A DNA stretch of 64,000 nt from an uncultured Flavobacteriales bacterium (GCA_946482515.1 CAMLRS010000004.1:124001-188000); one strand, 5' to 3'. Numbered from the stretch's first letter, positions 25,019 through 34,636 are shown. Notes: generated by a model from the letters alone, not told the origin. Made by a program: numbers and translations.

Positions 25019-26103
25019 TAGTGCTGCTGAACTCTGGAATCGTGCATTTTCTTAACATATTCCAGATCGTGTTTCATCATGAGCTTCACCAGCTCTTCCA
25101 GCGAAGTCTGATTCGGATTCCAGCCCAACAGGGTTTTCGCCTTTGTTGGATTCCCCAGCAGCTGGTCTACTTCGGCAGGTCGGAAATGCTTCGGATCTAC
25201 TTCGATGAGCACATCGCCGGTTGCAGCGTTAATGCCTTTTTCGTCTACACCTGTGCCTTCCCAGCGCAGCATAATGCCAATTTCATGGAACGCCAGCTCA
25301 CAGAATCGGCGAACGGTATGCATCTGCCCGGTAGCGATCACGAAATCTTCCGGTTCATCGTGTTGCAGCATCATCCACATACACTCCACATAGTCTTTGG
25401 CATAGCCCCAGTCGCGCTGTGCGTCCAGGTTTCCCATATAGAGCTTCTGCTGTAAACCGTGTGCGATCCGGCTGGCCGCCAGGGTGATTTTTCGGGTTAC
25501 GAAGGTCTCACCTCTGCGCTCGCTTTCGTGGTTGAACAAAATACCGTTTACGGCAAACAAGCCATAAGATTCACGGTAATTCTTGGTGATCCAGAACCCG
25601 TATTGCTTGGCAACGCCGTATGGTGAACGGGGATAGAACGGCGTGGTTTCGGACTGCGGTACTTCCTGCACTTTTCCATATAGCTCAGAAGTAGATGCCT
25701 GGTAAATCCGGCAGGTTTGCTCCATTCCCAGGATGCGAACGGCCTCCAGGATGCGAAGCGTTCCCACAGCATCCGATTCCGCTGTGTATTCGGGAACTTC
25801 AAATGAAACCTTTACGTGACTTTGCGCCGCCAGGTTGTAAATTTCAGACGGTTTCACCTGCTGAATAATACGGATGAGCGAGCTGGAATCGGTCATATCA
25901 CCGTAATGCAGCTCTATTTTTTTCTGCTGATGCGCGTCCTTGATCCACTCGTCGAAGTACAAATGTTCAATACGACTGGTATTGAAATAAGATGCCCTGC
26001 GAATGATACCATGGACTTTGTACCCTTTTTCCAGCAGGAATTCGGCAAGAAAAGAGCCGTCCTGTCCGTTGATACCTGTGATCAGTGCAATTTTTTCTCT
26101 CAT
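25018..26103 (-). CDS. gmd: GDP-mannose 4,6-dehydratase
   Basis: Makes GDP-4-keto-6-deoxymannose from GDP-mannose, the first step to GDP-fucose. The 361-residue SDR protein has [20 protein letters not shown] at the N-terminus, [20 protein letters not shown], and the [20 protein letters not shown]yr-x3-Lys motif. Conserved C-terminal substrate residues lie in [15 protein letters not shown] and [18 protein letters not shown]. It begins the two-gene operon gmd-fcl after a leader of about 165 bases. Confidence 0.97.
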   Translation of the reverse strand: MREKIALITGINGQDGSFLAEFLLEKGYKVHGIIRRASYFNTSRIEHLYFDEWIKDAHQQKKIELHYGDMTDSSSLIRIIQQVKPSEIYNLAAQSHVKVSFEVPEYTAESDAVGTLRILEAVRILGMEQTCRIYQASTSELYGKVQEVPQSETTPFYPRSPYGVAKQYGFWITKNYRESYGLFAVNGILFNHESERRGETFVTRKITLAASRIAHGLQQKLYMGNLDAQRDWGYAKDYVECMWMMLQHDEPEDFVIATGQMHTVRRFCELAFHEIGIMLRWEGTGVDEKGINAATGDVLIEVDPKHFRPAEVDQLLGNPTKAKTLLGWNPNQTSLEELVKLMMKHDLEYVKKMHDSRVQQH

Positions 26104-26284
26104 CAGTGGTGTGTTATACTTCGTTTTAAGTCACTTGAAGCTGGTAATCCAGGCTACCTGCTTGTTCAACCTTATTTGCAATACGCTTTTCAAATAATTG
26201 GAATCCCAGCTTTCCTAAAAGAACCTGAATTAGGGCTCCTGGCCTCACCTGGTGGCAAAAAGTTGGATTTCAATCGCAAAGTTA
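26104..26284 (-). promoter_or_regulatory. gmd promoter and long leader
   Basis: TAACTTTG (26284-26277, minus strand) is a good -7 box, placing the start of transcription near 26271 and giving a leader of about 165 bases before the gmd ATG. The leader can form several short hairpins (for example AGCCTGG-atta-CCAGCT) but I recognise no riboswitch and see no ATG-led leader ORF. Confidence 0.5.
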
Positions 26285-26448
26285 CTTTTTATTCATGTTG
26301 AAAATTGTTGTAAAAATGTTAAAAAAGGGTCTCTGAACGGCATCGTTTCAACCATAATTAATTAATAATGAACATATTGCGCCATAAGACCTTAAGCCAA
26401 GAGATTGCCCCCCAACTGTGAAACGCCCGCCCACCTTGTGTTTTTGTA

Positions 26449-26456
26449 TAATTTTG
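26449..26456 (+). promoter_or_regulatory. Likely -7 box of the OmpA-family gene
   Basis: TAATTTTG lies 29 bases before the ATG at 26485. No clear -33 TTG. The rest of 26285-26448 is AT-rich with no gene visible. Confidence 0.5.
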
Positions 26457-26484
26457 TCTTTTTGTCAACATATAACACAGACCT

Positions 26485-27840
26485 ATGAGAAATCATTTAC
26501 TTGCTTTAGCATTCCTCCCATGCATAGCAACTGCACAGTCAGACCTCAGCACTATGAACCGCTGGTCGATCGGTGCGGAAATCGGTGCACACGACGGAAT
26601 GGCCCCCTCTAAAGGAAATACCCGTCTGTACCAGATCCAGCATTTTGGACTGAACGGAAGGTACATGCTCAATAACCGTTTCGGTCTTCGTTTGGGTGTG
26701 AACTACGATTTCCTTGACTTCATGGACCAGCCTTACAACACCTACTACATCCGTACTTCCCTGGAAGGCGTGGTGAATGCAGGTGACATCTTCCACTTCC
26801 AGCAGGTGATGCCACGCATCGGATTGCTGTTTCACGGTGGTTTCGGAATTTCCCATATGTGGTCCGATAACAACCCGAACGTCGCTACAACAGAATCCCT
26901 GGGCACACGCTCTGATGAAATGCTCAATTTCGTATTCGGAGCAACACCGCAATTCATGCTCAACGACAGATGGTCATTGAATGCAGATCTGTCGTTCATT
27001 TTCCACGGACACCAGACCAACCGTTTCGACATGCAGGCAAGAAGTCAGCATGGCGCTATCGACGGCTACATGATGAATGTGAGCATTGGTGCTTCATACT
27101 ACTTCGGAAAGAATAAAAAGCACGCCGACTGGACACCGACTACGTATGGTGCCGACAACGGCGATGAGACAGCTGCACTCGAAGCCCGTATCAAAACACT
27201 CGAAGAGCAAGCGAAAGACGATGACAAGGACGGCGTTCCGAACAGCATCGATCAGGAGCCTGCTACAGCTTCAGGCAGCCTGGTAGATTCCAAAGGAGTG
27301 GGTCTCAAGGATGCAGATGGCGACGGTGTTGCCGATGCTTACGATGCTTGTCCTGAAGTTGCCGGAACATTCGGAGCTAACGGTTGCCTTGATTCTGACA
27401 AAGATGGCGTTGCCGACAACGAAGATGCTTGTCCGCACACACCAGGTCTGGCAATCGACAAAGGCTGCCCGCAAGTGAAAAAAGAAGACGAAGCGGTTAT
27501 GAATAAAGCACTCAAGGGTGTTCAATTCAACTACCAGAAAGCGGAATTGCTTCCTTCCTCATTGCCGGTTCTCGACGAAGTTGTGAAAGTAATGAAGAAC
27601 AACCCGAACTATAAGCTGGATATCGCTGGGCATACCGACAATGTTGGTGATCCGAACGAAAACCAGATTTTGTCTGAGCAGCGTGCACAGTCCGTAGCCA
27701 ACTACCTGGTTTCAAAAGGTGTTGACGCAAGCCGTCTTTCCGTAAAAGGTTACGGTGAAACACAGCCGAAAGCAACCAACGATACACAGGAAGGTCAGGC
27801 TATTAACCGCCGCGTTGAATTCAACCTGTTGTTCGACTAA
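26485..27840 (+). CDS. OmpA-family outer-membrane protein with TSP3 calcium-binding repeats
   Basis: A 451-residue outer-membrane protein tying the membrane to peptidoglycan. A signal peptide (MRNHLLALAFLPCIATAQ) precedes an eight-stranded-barrel-like region to about residue 210 ending in VSIGASYYFGK. Then comes a short helix (ETAALEARIKTLEEQAKDDD). Thrombospondin type 3 repeats with the D-x-D-x-D-G pattern follow (DDDKDGVPNSIDQEP, DADGDGVADAYDACPE, DSDKDGVADNEDACPH). The C-terminal OmpA domain (about 330-451) has LDIAGHTDNVGDPNENQILS and RAQSVANYLVSKGV with the Asp and Arg that hold diaminopimelate. Such proteins are often among the most abundant in Flavobacteriales. It stands alone with a promoter and terminator. 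Confidence 0.96.
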   Translation: MRNHLLALAFLPCIATAQSDLSTMNRWSIGAEIGAHDGMAPSKGNTRLYQIQHFGLNGRYMLNNRFGLRLGVNYDFLDFMDQPYNTYYIRTSLEGVVNAGDIFHFQQVMPRIGLLFHGGFGISHMWSDNNPNVATTESLGTRSDEMLNFVFGATPQFMLNDRWSLNADLSFIFHGHQTNRFDMQARSQHGAIDGYMMNVSIGASYYFGKNKKHADWTPTTYGADNGDETAALEARIKTLEEQAKDDDKDGVPNSIDQEPATASGSLVDSKGVGLKDADGDGVADAYDACPEVAGTFGANGCLDSDKDGVADNEDACPHTPGLAIDKGCPQVKKEDEAVMNKALKGVQFNYQKAELLPSSLPVLDEVVKVMKNNPNYKLDIAGHTDNVGDPNENQILSEQRAQSVANYLVSKGVDASRLSVKGYGETQPKATNDTQEGQAINRRVEFNLLFD

Positions 27841-27862
27841 GAAACAAACATCATATTTTCGG

Positions 27863-27891
27863 AAAGGAGTCTTCGGGCTCCTTTTCTTTTT
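27863..27891 (+). terminator. Intrinsic terminator after the OmpA-family gene
   Basis: AAAGGAG and CTCCTTT form the stem around a TTCG-containing tip, followed by TTCTTTTTT, 22 bases after the stop. Confidence 0.85.
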
Positions 27892-27936
27892 TACACGATT
27901 TTCTGTGACATCGGGCCGTTTCGGCGCTTATAGTAC

Positions 27937-27989
27937 TATTTTTGAACGAAAGCCGGTCCCGTTTGTACCCATTGGTCCGATTCCGGCTT
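27937..27989 (+). promoter_or_regulatory. Promoter and 5' hairpin before the 28.0-kb gene
   Basis: TATTTTTG (27937-27944) is followed at the expected start of transcription by AAGCCGG (27950-27956), which pairs with CCGGCTT (27983-27989) just before the ATG at 28002. Confidence 0.5.
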
Positions 27990-28001
27990 AATACGTGAAC
28001 T

Positions 28002-28649
28002 ATGAAAAATATGCTTTTTGCCTGCCTGTTAGCAGCACCTTTTTCACTCTTTTCCCAGAAAACCGTGCAATTTGCCGATCCGCTGCCACCCGGTCAGGCA
28101 TTCGTAAAACAGGTCGACAAAAACCATTTCGGCGCTTATAGAAGCAATACATCGGGAACGATCTATCAGTTCGATGAAACCGGGGTTTCCATCGTTTCCA
28201 CCATCGTAGCATACATCACACGTGAACAGTTGCGTGAATCGTCCACCATCGAAGTGCGCAACGGCTACCTGTTCGGCGTTGTCGCCGGCGATTCCGTTCC
28301 ATGCGTCCTGGAAGGCGAGCGCTATTATTACGGCATCCGCAACAAGCAGGTTATCATCGGCGAAGGCAGCCTGAGTCAGCTCACGCGCCTTGATGCCAAA
28401 ACCTATGTGCTCAATTTCATTGAAGGCGGCTATTTCGAGCCCAGCCTGCTCACATTTACAGCCAACGGCCTCGAGATCATTCACGGCAATACCGAAGCAC
28501 TTCCTGAATACGACAAAATACTGGTTGTAAACAACATAACGCGTTACAATTCGCCTGTCGCCATCCTCGCTCCTTCCGAAGCACAATGGGCCGAATTGAA
28601 AAAGATTCTCTTCGAAGGAGAACGATTGCTGTATGCAAAAGAGCTGTAA
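28002..28649 (+). CDS. Secreted protein of unknown function
   Basis: A 215-residue protein with a signal peptide (MKNMLFACLLAAPFSLFSQ), likely periplasmic or surface-exposed. I recognise no domain. The mature part is a mixed alpha/beta sequence with many charged residues and segments such as YRSNTSGTIYQFDETGVSIV and ARNGYLFGV-like beta strands (NGYLFGVVAGDSVPCVLEG), without repeats. It has its own promoter and stands between ompA and a repeat-rich gap before tatA, so the neighbours give no functional clue. Confidence 0.7.
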   Translation: MKNMLFACLLAAPFSLFSQKTVQFADPLPPGQAFVKQVDKNHFGAYRSNTSGTIYQFDETGVSIVSTIVAYITREQLRESSTIEVRNGYLFGVVAGDSVPCVLEGERYYYGIRNKQVIIGEGSLSQLTRLDAKTYVLNFIEGGYFEPSLLTFTANGLEIIHGNTEALPEYDKILVVNNITRYNSPVAILAPSEAQWAELKKILFEGERLLYAKEL

Positions 28650-28740
28650 TCAGGCCATAGGAAACAGGGAATAGAAAATGGTTTGACCCGTTGCTCTATT
28701 CACATTCCCTATTCGCCATTGCCCTAAATTGCTACCGCAA
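28650..28740. repeat. Intergenic inverted repeat of GGGAATAG type
   Basis: GGGAATAG around 28668 faces CTATTCACATTCCCTATTCG around 28695-28725, making imperfect inverted repeats between the 28.0-kb gene and tatA. Probably a short non-coding repeat. Confidence 0.5.
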
Positions 28741-28773
28741 CGTTAAATACCGCGTTACATTTAGATTATTCCG

Positions 28774-28781
28774 TAACTTTG
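28774..28781 (+). promoter_or_regulatory. tatA promoter -7 box
   Basis: TAACTTTG lies 15 bases before the tatA ATG. It fixes the start at 28796 rather than at the longer upstream frame. Confidence 0.6.
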
Positions 28782-28795
28782 TAAAAAATTTAATT

Positions 28796-28963
28796 ATGGG
28801 AAAGTTTGGTGCTTTTGAGATCATTTTGATATTGGCCGTTGTTGTTTTGTTGTTCGGAGGTAAGAAAATTCCTGAGCTGATGAAAGGTTTGGGTAAAGGA
28901 ATCAAAGAATTCAAAGACGCGAGCAAAGGCGAAGACAAAACTGCCGTAGAAGACAAAAAATAA
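28796..28963 (+). CDS. tatA: Twin-arginine translocase subunit TatA/TatE
   Basis: A 55-residue protein that forms the pore-like oligomer exporting folded proteins. It has the family plan: one N-terminal helix ([20 protein letters not shown]) with the FGxxKIPEL hinge, an amphipathic helix ([17 protein letters not shown]) and a charged tail. The start at 28796 follows from the promoter and gives the usual short N-terminus. tatC is not in the window. The gene runs into gatA after 15 bases, so both are probably on one transcript. Confidence 0.95.
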   Translation: MGKFGAFEIILILAVVVLLFGGKKIPELMKGLGKGIKEFKDASKGEDKTAVEDKK

Positions 28964-28978
28964 TCTCCCCTTTTTCGA

Positions 28979-30394
28979 ATGTACAAGACATTTTCGGAAG
29001 TAAAACAAGCACTTTCCGCCGGAAAATCCGTTGTTGAAATCGTCAACCATTACCTGGGTGCCATTGCTGCTGCCACAGAGCTGAATGCCTTTCTTGAAGT
29101 GTTCGAACAGAGCGCTTTGGAGCAGGCGGCTAAGGTCGACGAGAAACTGAAAGCGGGTACCGCCGGAAAGCTGGCTGGTATGGTGATAGGCCTGAAGGAC
29201 AATATTTGTTACAAAGGTCATTGCTTGTCGGCTTCCTCGAAAATCCTTGAAAACTTCGAATCCCTTTATTCGGCGACTATCGTTGAGCGATTGCTGGCAG
29301 AAGATGCCGTGATCATCGGTCGACTGAACTGCGATGAATTCGCAATGGGCAGCTCGAACGAGAACTCCGCTTTCGGGCCGGTGAAAAACAACCTGCGACC
29401 TTCACACGTTCCGGGTGGTTCTTCCGGAGGTTCGGCTGTTTCCGTTTCCGCTGGTTTGTGTACCGCCGCATTGGGCTCCGACACAGGTGGTTCCATCCGT
29501 CAGCCGGCTTCCTTTACCGGAACCGTCGGGCTGAAACCCACATACGGTCGTGTAAGCCGTTACGGACTCATTGCCTACGCATCTTCGTTCGATCAGATCG
29601 GACCATTTACCAATTCCGTTGCCGACAGCGCTTTGCTGCTCGAGATCATGGCTGGTAAAGACCCGATGGACAGCACATCCAGCTCGCGCGAAGTTCCGCA
29701 TTACACGAAACTGGAAAAAGAAGAGAAGCTCCGCATTGCTTATTTGAAAGAAGCGATGGAGAACGACAACGTGGATGCCGAGATCCGGAGCTATATGGAA
29801 GACCTTATCGAGCGCTTGCGCAGCGAAGGTCACACCGTAGAGCCGGTCAGCTTCCCGTACCTCGATTACCTGGTTCCGACGTATTATGTATTAACAACGG
29901 CAGAAGCTTCTTCCAACCTGGCGCGTTTCGACGGTGTGCATTACGGTCACCGCAGCACAGAAGCCAAAGGCGTGGAAGAAACCTACGTGCTTTCCCGCAC
30001 CGAAGGTTTCGGAACAGAAGTAAAACGCCGCATCATGGCCGGTACATTCGTGCTTTCGCATGGCTATTACGATGCCTATTACACGAAAGGACAGAAAGTA
30101 CGCCGTGTACTCCAGGATAAGACCAACGCGATCTTTGCCGATCACGATCTGCTTATCCTGCCCACAACACCCACCACCGCTTTCGAGCGTGGAGCTGTCA
30201 ACGATCCGATCCAGATGTACCTCCAGGATATTTTTACCGTACACGCCAACCTGACGGGCAATCCGGCTATTTCCATTCCTGCCGGCGTTAACCACAGCAA
30301 TGGCTTGCCGTTCGGTATCCAGGTCATGGCAGATCAGTTCGATGAGCAACGCATGTTAAACTTTGCGCAGCAATTAGCCGCAACTACTCCATAG
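28979..30394 (+). CDS. gatA: Glutamyl-tRNA(Gln) amidotransferase subunit A
   Basis: Amidase subunit of the GatCAB complex, which converts Glu-tRNA-Gln (and in some bacteria Asp-tRNA-Asn) to the amide form. The protein has 471 residues. The amidase signature is intact: GLKDNICYKGHCLSASSKIL with the catalytic Lys, and GGSSGGSAVSVSAGLCTAAL then GSDTGGSIRQPASFTG with the cis-Ser and nucleophile Ser. The PTYGRVSRYGLIAYASSFDQ substrate region follows. gatC is encoded separately at 35.9-36.2 kb; gatB is not in the window. Confidence 0.97.
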   Translation: MYKTFSEVKQALSAGKSVVEIVNHYLGAIAAATELNAFLEVFEQSALEQAAKVDEKLKAGTAGKLAGMVIGLKDNICYKGHCLSASSKILENFESLYSATIVERLLAEDAVIIGRLNCDEFAMGSSNENSAFGPVKNNLRPSHVPGGSSGGSAVSVSAGLCTAALGSDTGGSIRQPASFTGTVGLKPTYGRVSRYGLIAYASSFDQIGPFTNSVADSALLLEIMAGKDPMDSTSSSREVPHYTKLEKEEKLRIAYLKEAMENDNVDAEIRSYMEDLIERLRSEGHTVEPVSFPYLDYLVPTYYVLTTAEASSNLARFDGVHYGHRSTEAKGVEETYVLSRTEGFGTEVKRRIMAGTFVLSHGYYDAYYTKGQKVRRVLQDKTNAIFADHDLLILPTTPTTAFERGAVNDPIQMYLQDIFTVHANLTGNPAISIPAGVNHSNGLPFGIQVMADQFDEQRMLNFAQQLAATTP

Positions 30395-30400
30395 ATACTT

Positions 30401-31996
30401 ATGCGACTGAACAAGAAACTACTTTTGGTATTAGTGGCAGGATTAACGGGAATCGTTTCCCACGCGCAACGCGGTTATCCACCGGTAAAAGATACCATCA
30501 GCGGGGACGCGTTCATCCGAATGGTCGATCAGAGTCTTGCGCTTTATTACGAAGAACATATTTCTGCCGGTTCGGCTGATTCCATCATCGATGCGCTGGC
30601 CTATGAAGCCGGAACCGTTCCGCAGTTTACCGACGATATTTACTGTCAGCGACTGGCAAAGCTCAACGAAATTTCCACGTTTGGCTTCGACTGCAACAAC
30701 GTCTCGCTTACAACCATTAAATTCTTTGCAGCCAACCGCCGCGGCTTTGCTAAAGTCGTGCTGGGCCGTTCGAAAATCTACTTCGACCTGTTTGAAGAAA
30801 AACTGGCCGAATACGGTCTGCCGCTCGAGCTGAAATACCTTTCCGTGATCGAAAGCGGTTTGCGCCCTCAGGTGAAATCACGTGCCGGGGCTTTGGGCCT
30901 CTGGCAGTTCATGTACGGAACGGGGAAAATGTACGGCCTGGTCGAAAATTCTTACATCGACGAGCGCATGGACCCGGTGAAAGCGACTGAAGCTGCCTGC
31001 AAATTCCTCAAAAAGCTCTACGAGATCTACGGCGACTGGAACCTGGCGCTGGCTGCCTACAATGCCGGCCCCGGAAACGTCAACAAAGCCATCCGTCGCG
31101 CTGGTGGGGCTCGCAATTACTGGGAAGTACGACCGTACCTGCCACGTGAAACGCAGGGATATGTGCCAAACTTCATTGCAGCGACCTATCTGCTGCATTA
31201 CCACGCAGAACACAACATCGTGCCGGCGGAAAACAAATTCCATTACTACCAGCTCGATACCATGTGCCTGCGCAGCGGTATCCACATGCAAACGATCAGC
31301 GCGCTCACGGCCTGGCCAAGTGAAGAAATTCAGGCACTGAACCCGATTTATAAGACAACTTACATTCCACCGACATCGCCGGCGCAGTGCATTACCGGCC
31401 CGCTCGATAAGATCGGTCTGCTGGTGAGCCTCGAGGATTCCCTCTACTCTTTGGAGAAATCCCTTTACGGCGGCGGACGTACACAACCGGTTGCAATCAC
31501 CAACAATCCGGTCACGAACAACAACGACCAGATCGTTGTTTCAAATCCGGATAAGGATATTCCGAAAACGAAAGTCGTTACGACCGTTAATTACACTTAT
31601 CACCGTGTGAAAAGCGGCGAAAGTCTTGGGAAAATCAGCGCGCAGTACAATGTTTCGATCCAGGAGATCATGGACTGGAACAACATGACGAGCACCCGCA
31701 TCACCGTGGGGCAAATGCTGAAAATCCAGACCAAGGTTACGACGACGATCGAGAACCCGGACTACATCGAGTCACAGGCTAACGACACGATACAGGAAGA
31801 AGCACCGGTAGTGAATACACCTCCGACGCCGACACCACGTGCCACAGCTCCGAAGAAATACTATTCCGTACGCAGCGGCGATACCTTTTCACGCATTGCC
31901 AGCAAGCATGGCGTTACGATTGCCCAGCTGAAACGCCTCAATCCGGGCGTAAATACCAGCAGAATTCGCGTAGGACAGAAAATCCGGATAAAATAA
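30401..31996 (+). CDS. mltD: Membrane-bound lytic transglycosylase (MltD-like) with LysM domains
   Basis: Cleaves peptidoglycan glycan strands in the periplasm with 1,6-anhydromuramic acid formation. A signal peptide (MRLNKKLLLVLVAGLTGIVS) is followed by a domain leading to the SLT catalytic region at about residues 145-270 (VIESGLRPQVKSRAGALGLW with the catalytic Glu, then AYNAGPGNVNKAIRRAGGAR). Two LysM domains follow at about 400-445 (YHRVKSGESLGKISAQYNVS) and 485-530 (YYSVRSGDTFSRIASKHGVT), separated by a Pro/Thr-rich linker. It follows gatA by only six bases. Confidence 0.95.
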   Translation: MRLNKKLLLVLVAGLTGIVSHAQRGYPPVKDTISGDAFIRMVDQSLALYYEEHISAGSADSIIDALAYEAGTVPQFTDDIYCQRLAKLNEISTFGFDCNNVSLTTIKFFAANRRGFAKVVLGRSKIYFDLFEEKLAEYGLPLELKYLSVIESGLRPQVKSRAGALGLWQFMYGTGKMYGLVENSYIDERMDPVKATEAACKFLKKLYEIYGDWNLALAAYNAGPGNVNKAIRRAGGARNYWEVRPYLPRETQGYVPNFIAATYLLHYHAEHNIVPAENKFHYYQLDTMCLRSGIHMQTISALTAWPSEEIQALNPIYKTTYIPPTSPAQCITGPLDKIGLLVSLEDSLYSLEKSLYGGGRTQPVAITNNPVTNNNDQIVVSNPDKDIPKTKVVTTVNYTYHRVKSGESLGKISAQYNVSIQEIMDWNNMTSTRITVGQMLKIQTKVTTTIENPDYIESQANDTIQEEAPVVNTPPTPTPRATAPKKYYSVRSGDTFSRIASKHGVTIAQLKRLNPGVNTSRIRVGQKIRIK

Positions 31997-32002
31997 TCCA
32001 CC

Positions 32003-32773
32003 GTGGGACATACGCTTTCGGTTGTCATTATCACCCTCAACGAAGAGCGGAACATTGGCCGCTGCCTGCAAGCCGCACAAAGCGTAGCCGACGAGATCAT
32101 CGTGCTGGATGCCTTTTCGACCGATAAAACGCAGGAAATCTGCGCATCCTTTCCAAATGTACGCTTCGAGCAACGCGCCTGGGAAGGTTATGCAGCCACC
32201 AAAAATTACCTCAACACATTGGCTTCGCACGATTATATCCTGTCACTCGACGCCGACGAAGTGCTGAGTGCCGAGCTGATCAGCGAAATCCTGGCAGAAA
32301 AAGCCATCGGCTTCAACGGTGTTTATTCGGTCAATCGTCTTACCAATTACTGCGGAAAGTGGATCCGCCACAGCGGCTGGTTCCCTGATGTCAAACCACG
32401 TTTGTTTCCGAAAGACCAGGCGCACTGGGATGGTGCCTTCGTACACGAGACGCTCATTTACCCGGCCAACTTGCCCGAACAGACCTTCACCGGTGTAGTC
32501 GAACATTATTCCTATTATTCGTACCTTGACCACCGGCAGCGCGCCGATAAATATTCCCTGCTGACAGCGAAGAAATTCTTTGCTGCCGGGAAAAAAGTCG
32601 GACCGCTCAAGCCATGGCTCAGCGCTGCTGGCCGGTTCATCGCGATGTATTTCCTCAAAAAAGGATTCCTCGACGGGTGGATGGGCTTCAAGATCGCACA
32701 GATCAGCGCGCAGTCGAATGTATTGAAATACCAGGAATTAAGGAGATTACACCGTGAAAACACTACCGGATAG
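32003..32773 (+). CDS. Glycosyltransferase family 2 (LPS core, WaaE/KdtX-like)
   Basis: A 256-residue inverting GT-A enzyme. It begins at a GTG and has LSVVIITLNEERNIGRCLQA, DEIIVLDAFSTDKTQEICAS, the metal-binding SLDADEVLS and KPRLFPKDQAHWDGAFVHE, which is typical of WaaE/KdtX-like glucosyltransferases acting on lipopolysaccharide core. It overlaps the heptosyltransferase-like gene by 20 bases, which supports a role in core assembly. Confidence 0.88.
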   Translation: MGHTLSVVIITLNEERNIGRCLQAAQSVADEIIVLDAFSTDKTQEICASFPNVRFEQRAWEGYAATKNYLNTLASHDYILSLDADEVLSAELISEILAEKAIGFNGVYSVNRLTNYCGKWIRHSGWFPDVKPRLFPKDQAHWDGAFVHETLIYPANLPEQTFTGVVEHYSYYSYLDHRQRADKYSLLTAKKFFAAGKKVGPLKPWLSAAGRFIAMYFLKKGFLDGWMGFKIAQISAQSNVLKYQELRRLHRENTTG

Positions 32774-33782
32774 TTCAGGCAAACGCATTGTGATCAGTCG
32801 CACCGACAGCATCGGCGATGTCATGCTGACGCTTCCCGTTGTAGCCTGGCTCAAAGAACGTTTTCCGGATTGTCATATTACCTTCCTCTGCCGCAACTAC
32901 ACAGAAGCGATTGTTCGTTGTTACCAGGGCGTTGACGACGTGTTGTTGCTCGAAACCATACAGGCGCTGCCGGCTGAACACCAGGCTGCTTTCATCGAGT
33001 CGAAGCATTTCGATACCATCGTTCACGTATTTCCGCGGAAAGAGCTGGCGCAATTATTCAAGAAGGCGAAAGTTCCGAATCGTATCGGCACATCGCACCG
33101 CCTGTTCCATTTGCTGACCTGCAACATCCGACCGTCGTTTTCGCGCAAACGCTCACCTTTGCATGAAGCACAGCTGAATTTCGAGCTGCTGCGTCCGCTG
33201 GGAGTGACCGAGCTGCCTTCGCTTGAACAATTAAATCACTGGTGCGAACGCTTCGCTGTGCCGGAAACGCCGTTGCCCGATTTCATCGAATCGCATCTTT
33301 CAGCAGGGAAAAGCGTGATCCTGCATCCGAAATCACAGGGAAGCGCCCGCGAATGGCCCATGGAATCCTATACACAGTTGGCCGAAACGCTGGCCGCTCA
33401 AGGAACCACCGTTTTCTTTACCGGAACGGAAAAAGAAGGACAGCTTTTCCGTGATCAATTGCCGGTCAACGAACGCATTGTAGACACAACCGGAAAATTG
33501 ACGATCGAACAATTACTCGTGCTGATCCAGCGATCCAACGCACTGGTGGCTTGCAGCACCGGACCTTTACACCTGGCCGGCTTCCTCGGAAAATGCGCCA
33601 TCGGTTTGTTTTCTCCAAGAACGCCCATCCATCCGGGAAGGTGGAAACCGCTAGGTGCAAATGCAACGACTTTGGTCAACGATCCGGACTGTCCGACCTG
33701 CAAAGCCCAAAAACCCTGCAATTGCATCGCCGAAATTCCCGTGAACCGCGTACTGGAAGCCCTGAACGATTGCCGATCGTGA
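32754..33782 (+). CDS. Glycosyltransferase family 9 (heptosyltransferase-like)
   Basis: A 342-residue GT-B protein related to LPS heptosyltransferases WaaC/WaaF. The N-terminus has VISRTDSIGDVMLTLPVVAW and the C-terminal donor site has ILHPKSQGSAREWPMESYTQ, ALVACSTGPLHLAGFLGKCA and GLFSPRTPIHPGRW. A Cys-rich end (DPDCPTCKAQKPCNCI) is notable and common in Bacteroidota members. The start is a GTG preceded by GGAG. The stop overlaps the next gene's GTG (GTGA). Confidence 0.9.
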   Translation: MKTLPDSSGKRIVISRTDSIGDVMLTLPVVAWLKERFPDCHITFLCRNYTEAIVRCYQGVDDVLLLETIQALPAEHQAAFIESKHFDTIVHVFPRKELAQLFKKAKVPNRIGTSHRLFHLLTCNIRPSFSRKRSPLHEAQLNFELLRPLGVTELPSLEQLNHWCERFAVPETPLPDFIESHLSAGKSVILHPKSQGSAREWPMESYTQLAETLAAQGTTVFFTGTEKEGQLFRDQLPVNERIVDTTGKLTIEQLLVLIQRSNALVACSTGPLHLAGFLGKCAIGLFSPRTPIHPGRWKPLGANATTLVNDPDCPTCKAQKPCNCIAEIPVNRVLEALNDCRS

Positions 33783-34609
33783 AAGCCCTTCTTCGGCATA
33801 GTGTCGCTTTTCTGCTGTTTTCCAATGTGTGGGTGGCTTTGAGCGTTGCCACGCTGGTACTCGGACTGGCCCATTATTACTGTATCACGGACTGTTATCT
33901 CTACGCAACATTCGCTTTCCTGGGCACCTTCAGCACCTACAATTTTCACCGGCTCGTACGCAACCGTGCCTTCCAGCGGGCATCGATCGCAACAGAGCGC
34001 TCAACCTGGCTGGATCGCAATCGTACGATCATCATCCTGCTGTCTGCTGCTGCAGCCGTTACCGCAATCCTGATCTTCTTTTTCCTGCCCATCGTACCAC
34101 TTTCCCTTGTGATGCTGGGTGGTACCGGCGTCATCGTTTTCTTTTACGCCATTCCTTTCCCTGGTACCAATCGTGCGCTGCGCAGTTTTCCCGGACTTAA
34201 AAACCTGTGGATCGTGCTTGTCTGGACCGTTCTGGTGCTCGTGCCACTCGTGAACCGCGAAAAAGCCATAGACTGGATCGACGTCGCACACATCGTGCTG
34301 CTGACCTATATTCAAATCATCCCGTTCGATATCCGCGACACCGGCTACGATCCAAAGCACATGCGCACGCTTCCGCAGCTACTCGGAAGTACAAACGCAC
34401 GTCTGTTTGCCACACTATTGCTAAGCATCCTGCTCACGAGCTTATCCTTGCACCACGGTTTTCACTGGGGCGTTGTAGCAATCGGCATTTGCTCACTGGC
34501 AGGAACCTGGTGGCAGCAACGTCAGGAAAACCTCGCTGCGCTGGAGCTGTTATGGGACGGAACGCTGCTCGTGCAGGGAATTTTCTATTTTGTGCTTGAT
34601 TGTCGTTAG
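33779..34609 (+). CDS. UbiA-like prenyltransferase family membrane protein
   Basis: I take the GTG at 33779, which overlaps the preceding stop; the longer frame from 33551 lies inside the GT9 gene. The 276-residue protein has about eight membrane helices. Its second acidic motif, FDIRDTGYDPKHMRTLPQLL, matches the UbiA family D-x-x-D-x-x-x-D signature with the following TLP. The first motif, normally N-D-x-x-D, is replaced here by STYNFHRLVRNR, which lacks both acidic residues. The substrate is unknown and activity as a prenyltransferase is not assured. Confidence 0.65.
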   Translation: MKALLRHSVAFLLFSNVWVALSVATLVLGLAHYYCITDCYLYATFAFLGTFSTYNFHRLVRNRAFQRASIATERSTWLDRNRTIIILLSAAAAVTAILIFFFLPIVPLSLVMLGGTGVIVFFYAIPFPGTNRALRSFPGLKNLWIVLVWTVLVLVPLVNREKAIDWIDVAHIVLLTYIQIIPFDIRDTGYDPKHMRTLPQLLGSTNARLFATLLLSILLTSLSLHHGFHWGVVAIGICSLAGTWWQQRQENLAALELLWDGTLLVQGIFYFVLDCR

Positions 34610-34636
34610 ACCATCCAATCATCAGCAAAGAATAGC

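Noticed and set aside
26104..26276. Known riboswitch or ops/RfaH element in the gmd leader
   Set aside because: A GGTAGC core occurs but the surrounding ops bases do not match well, and no known riboswitch pattern could be drawn.
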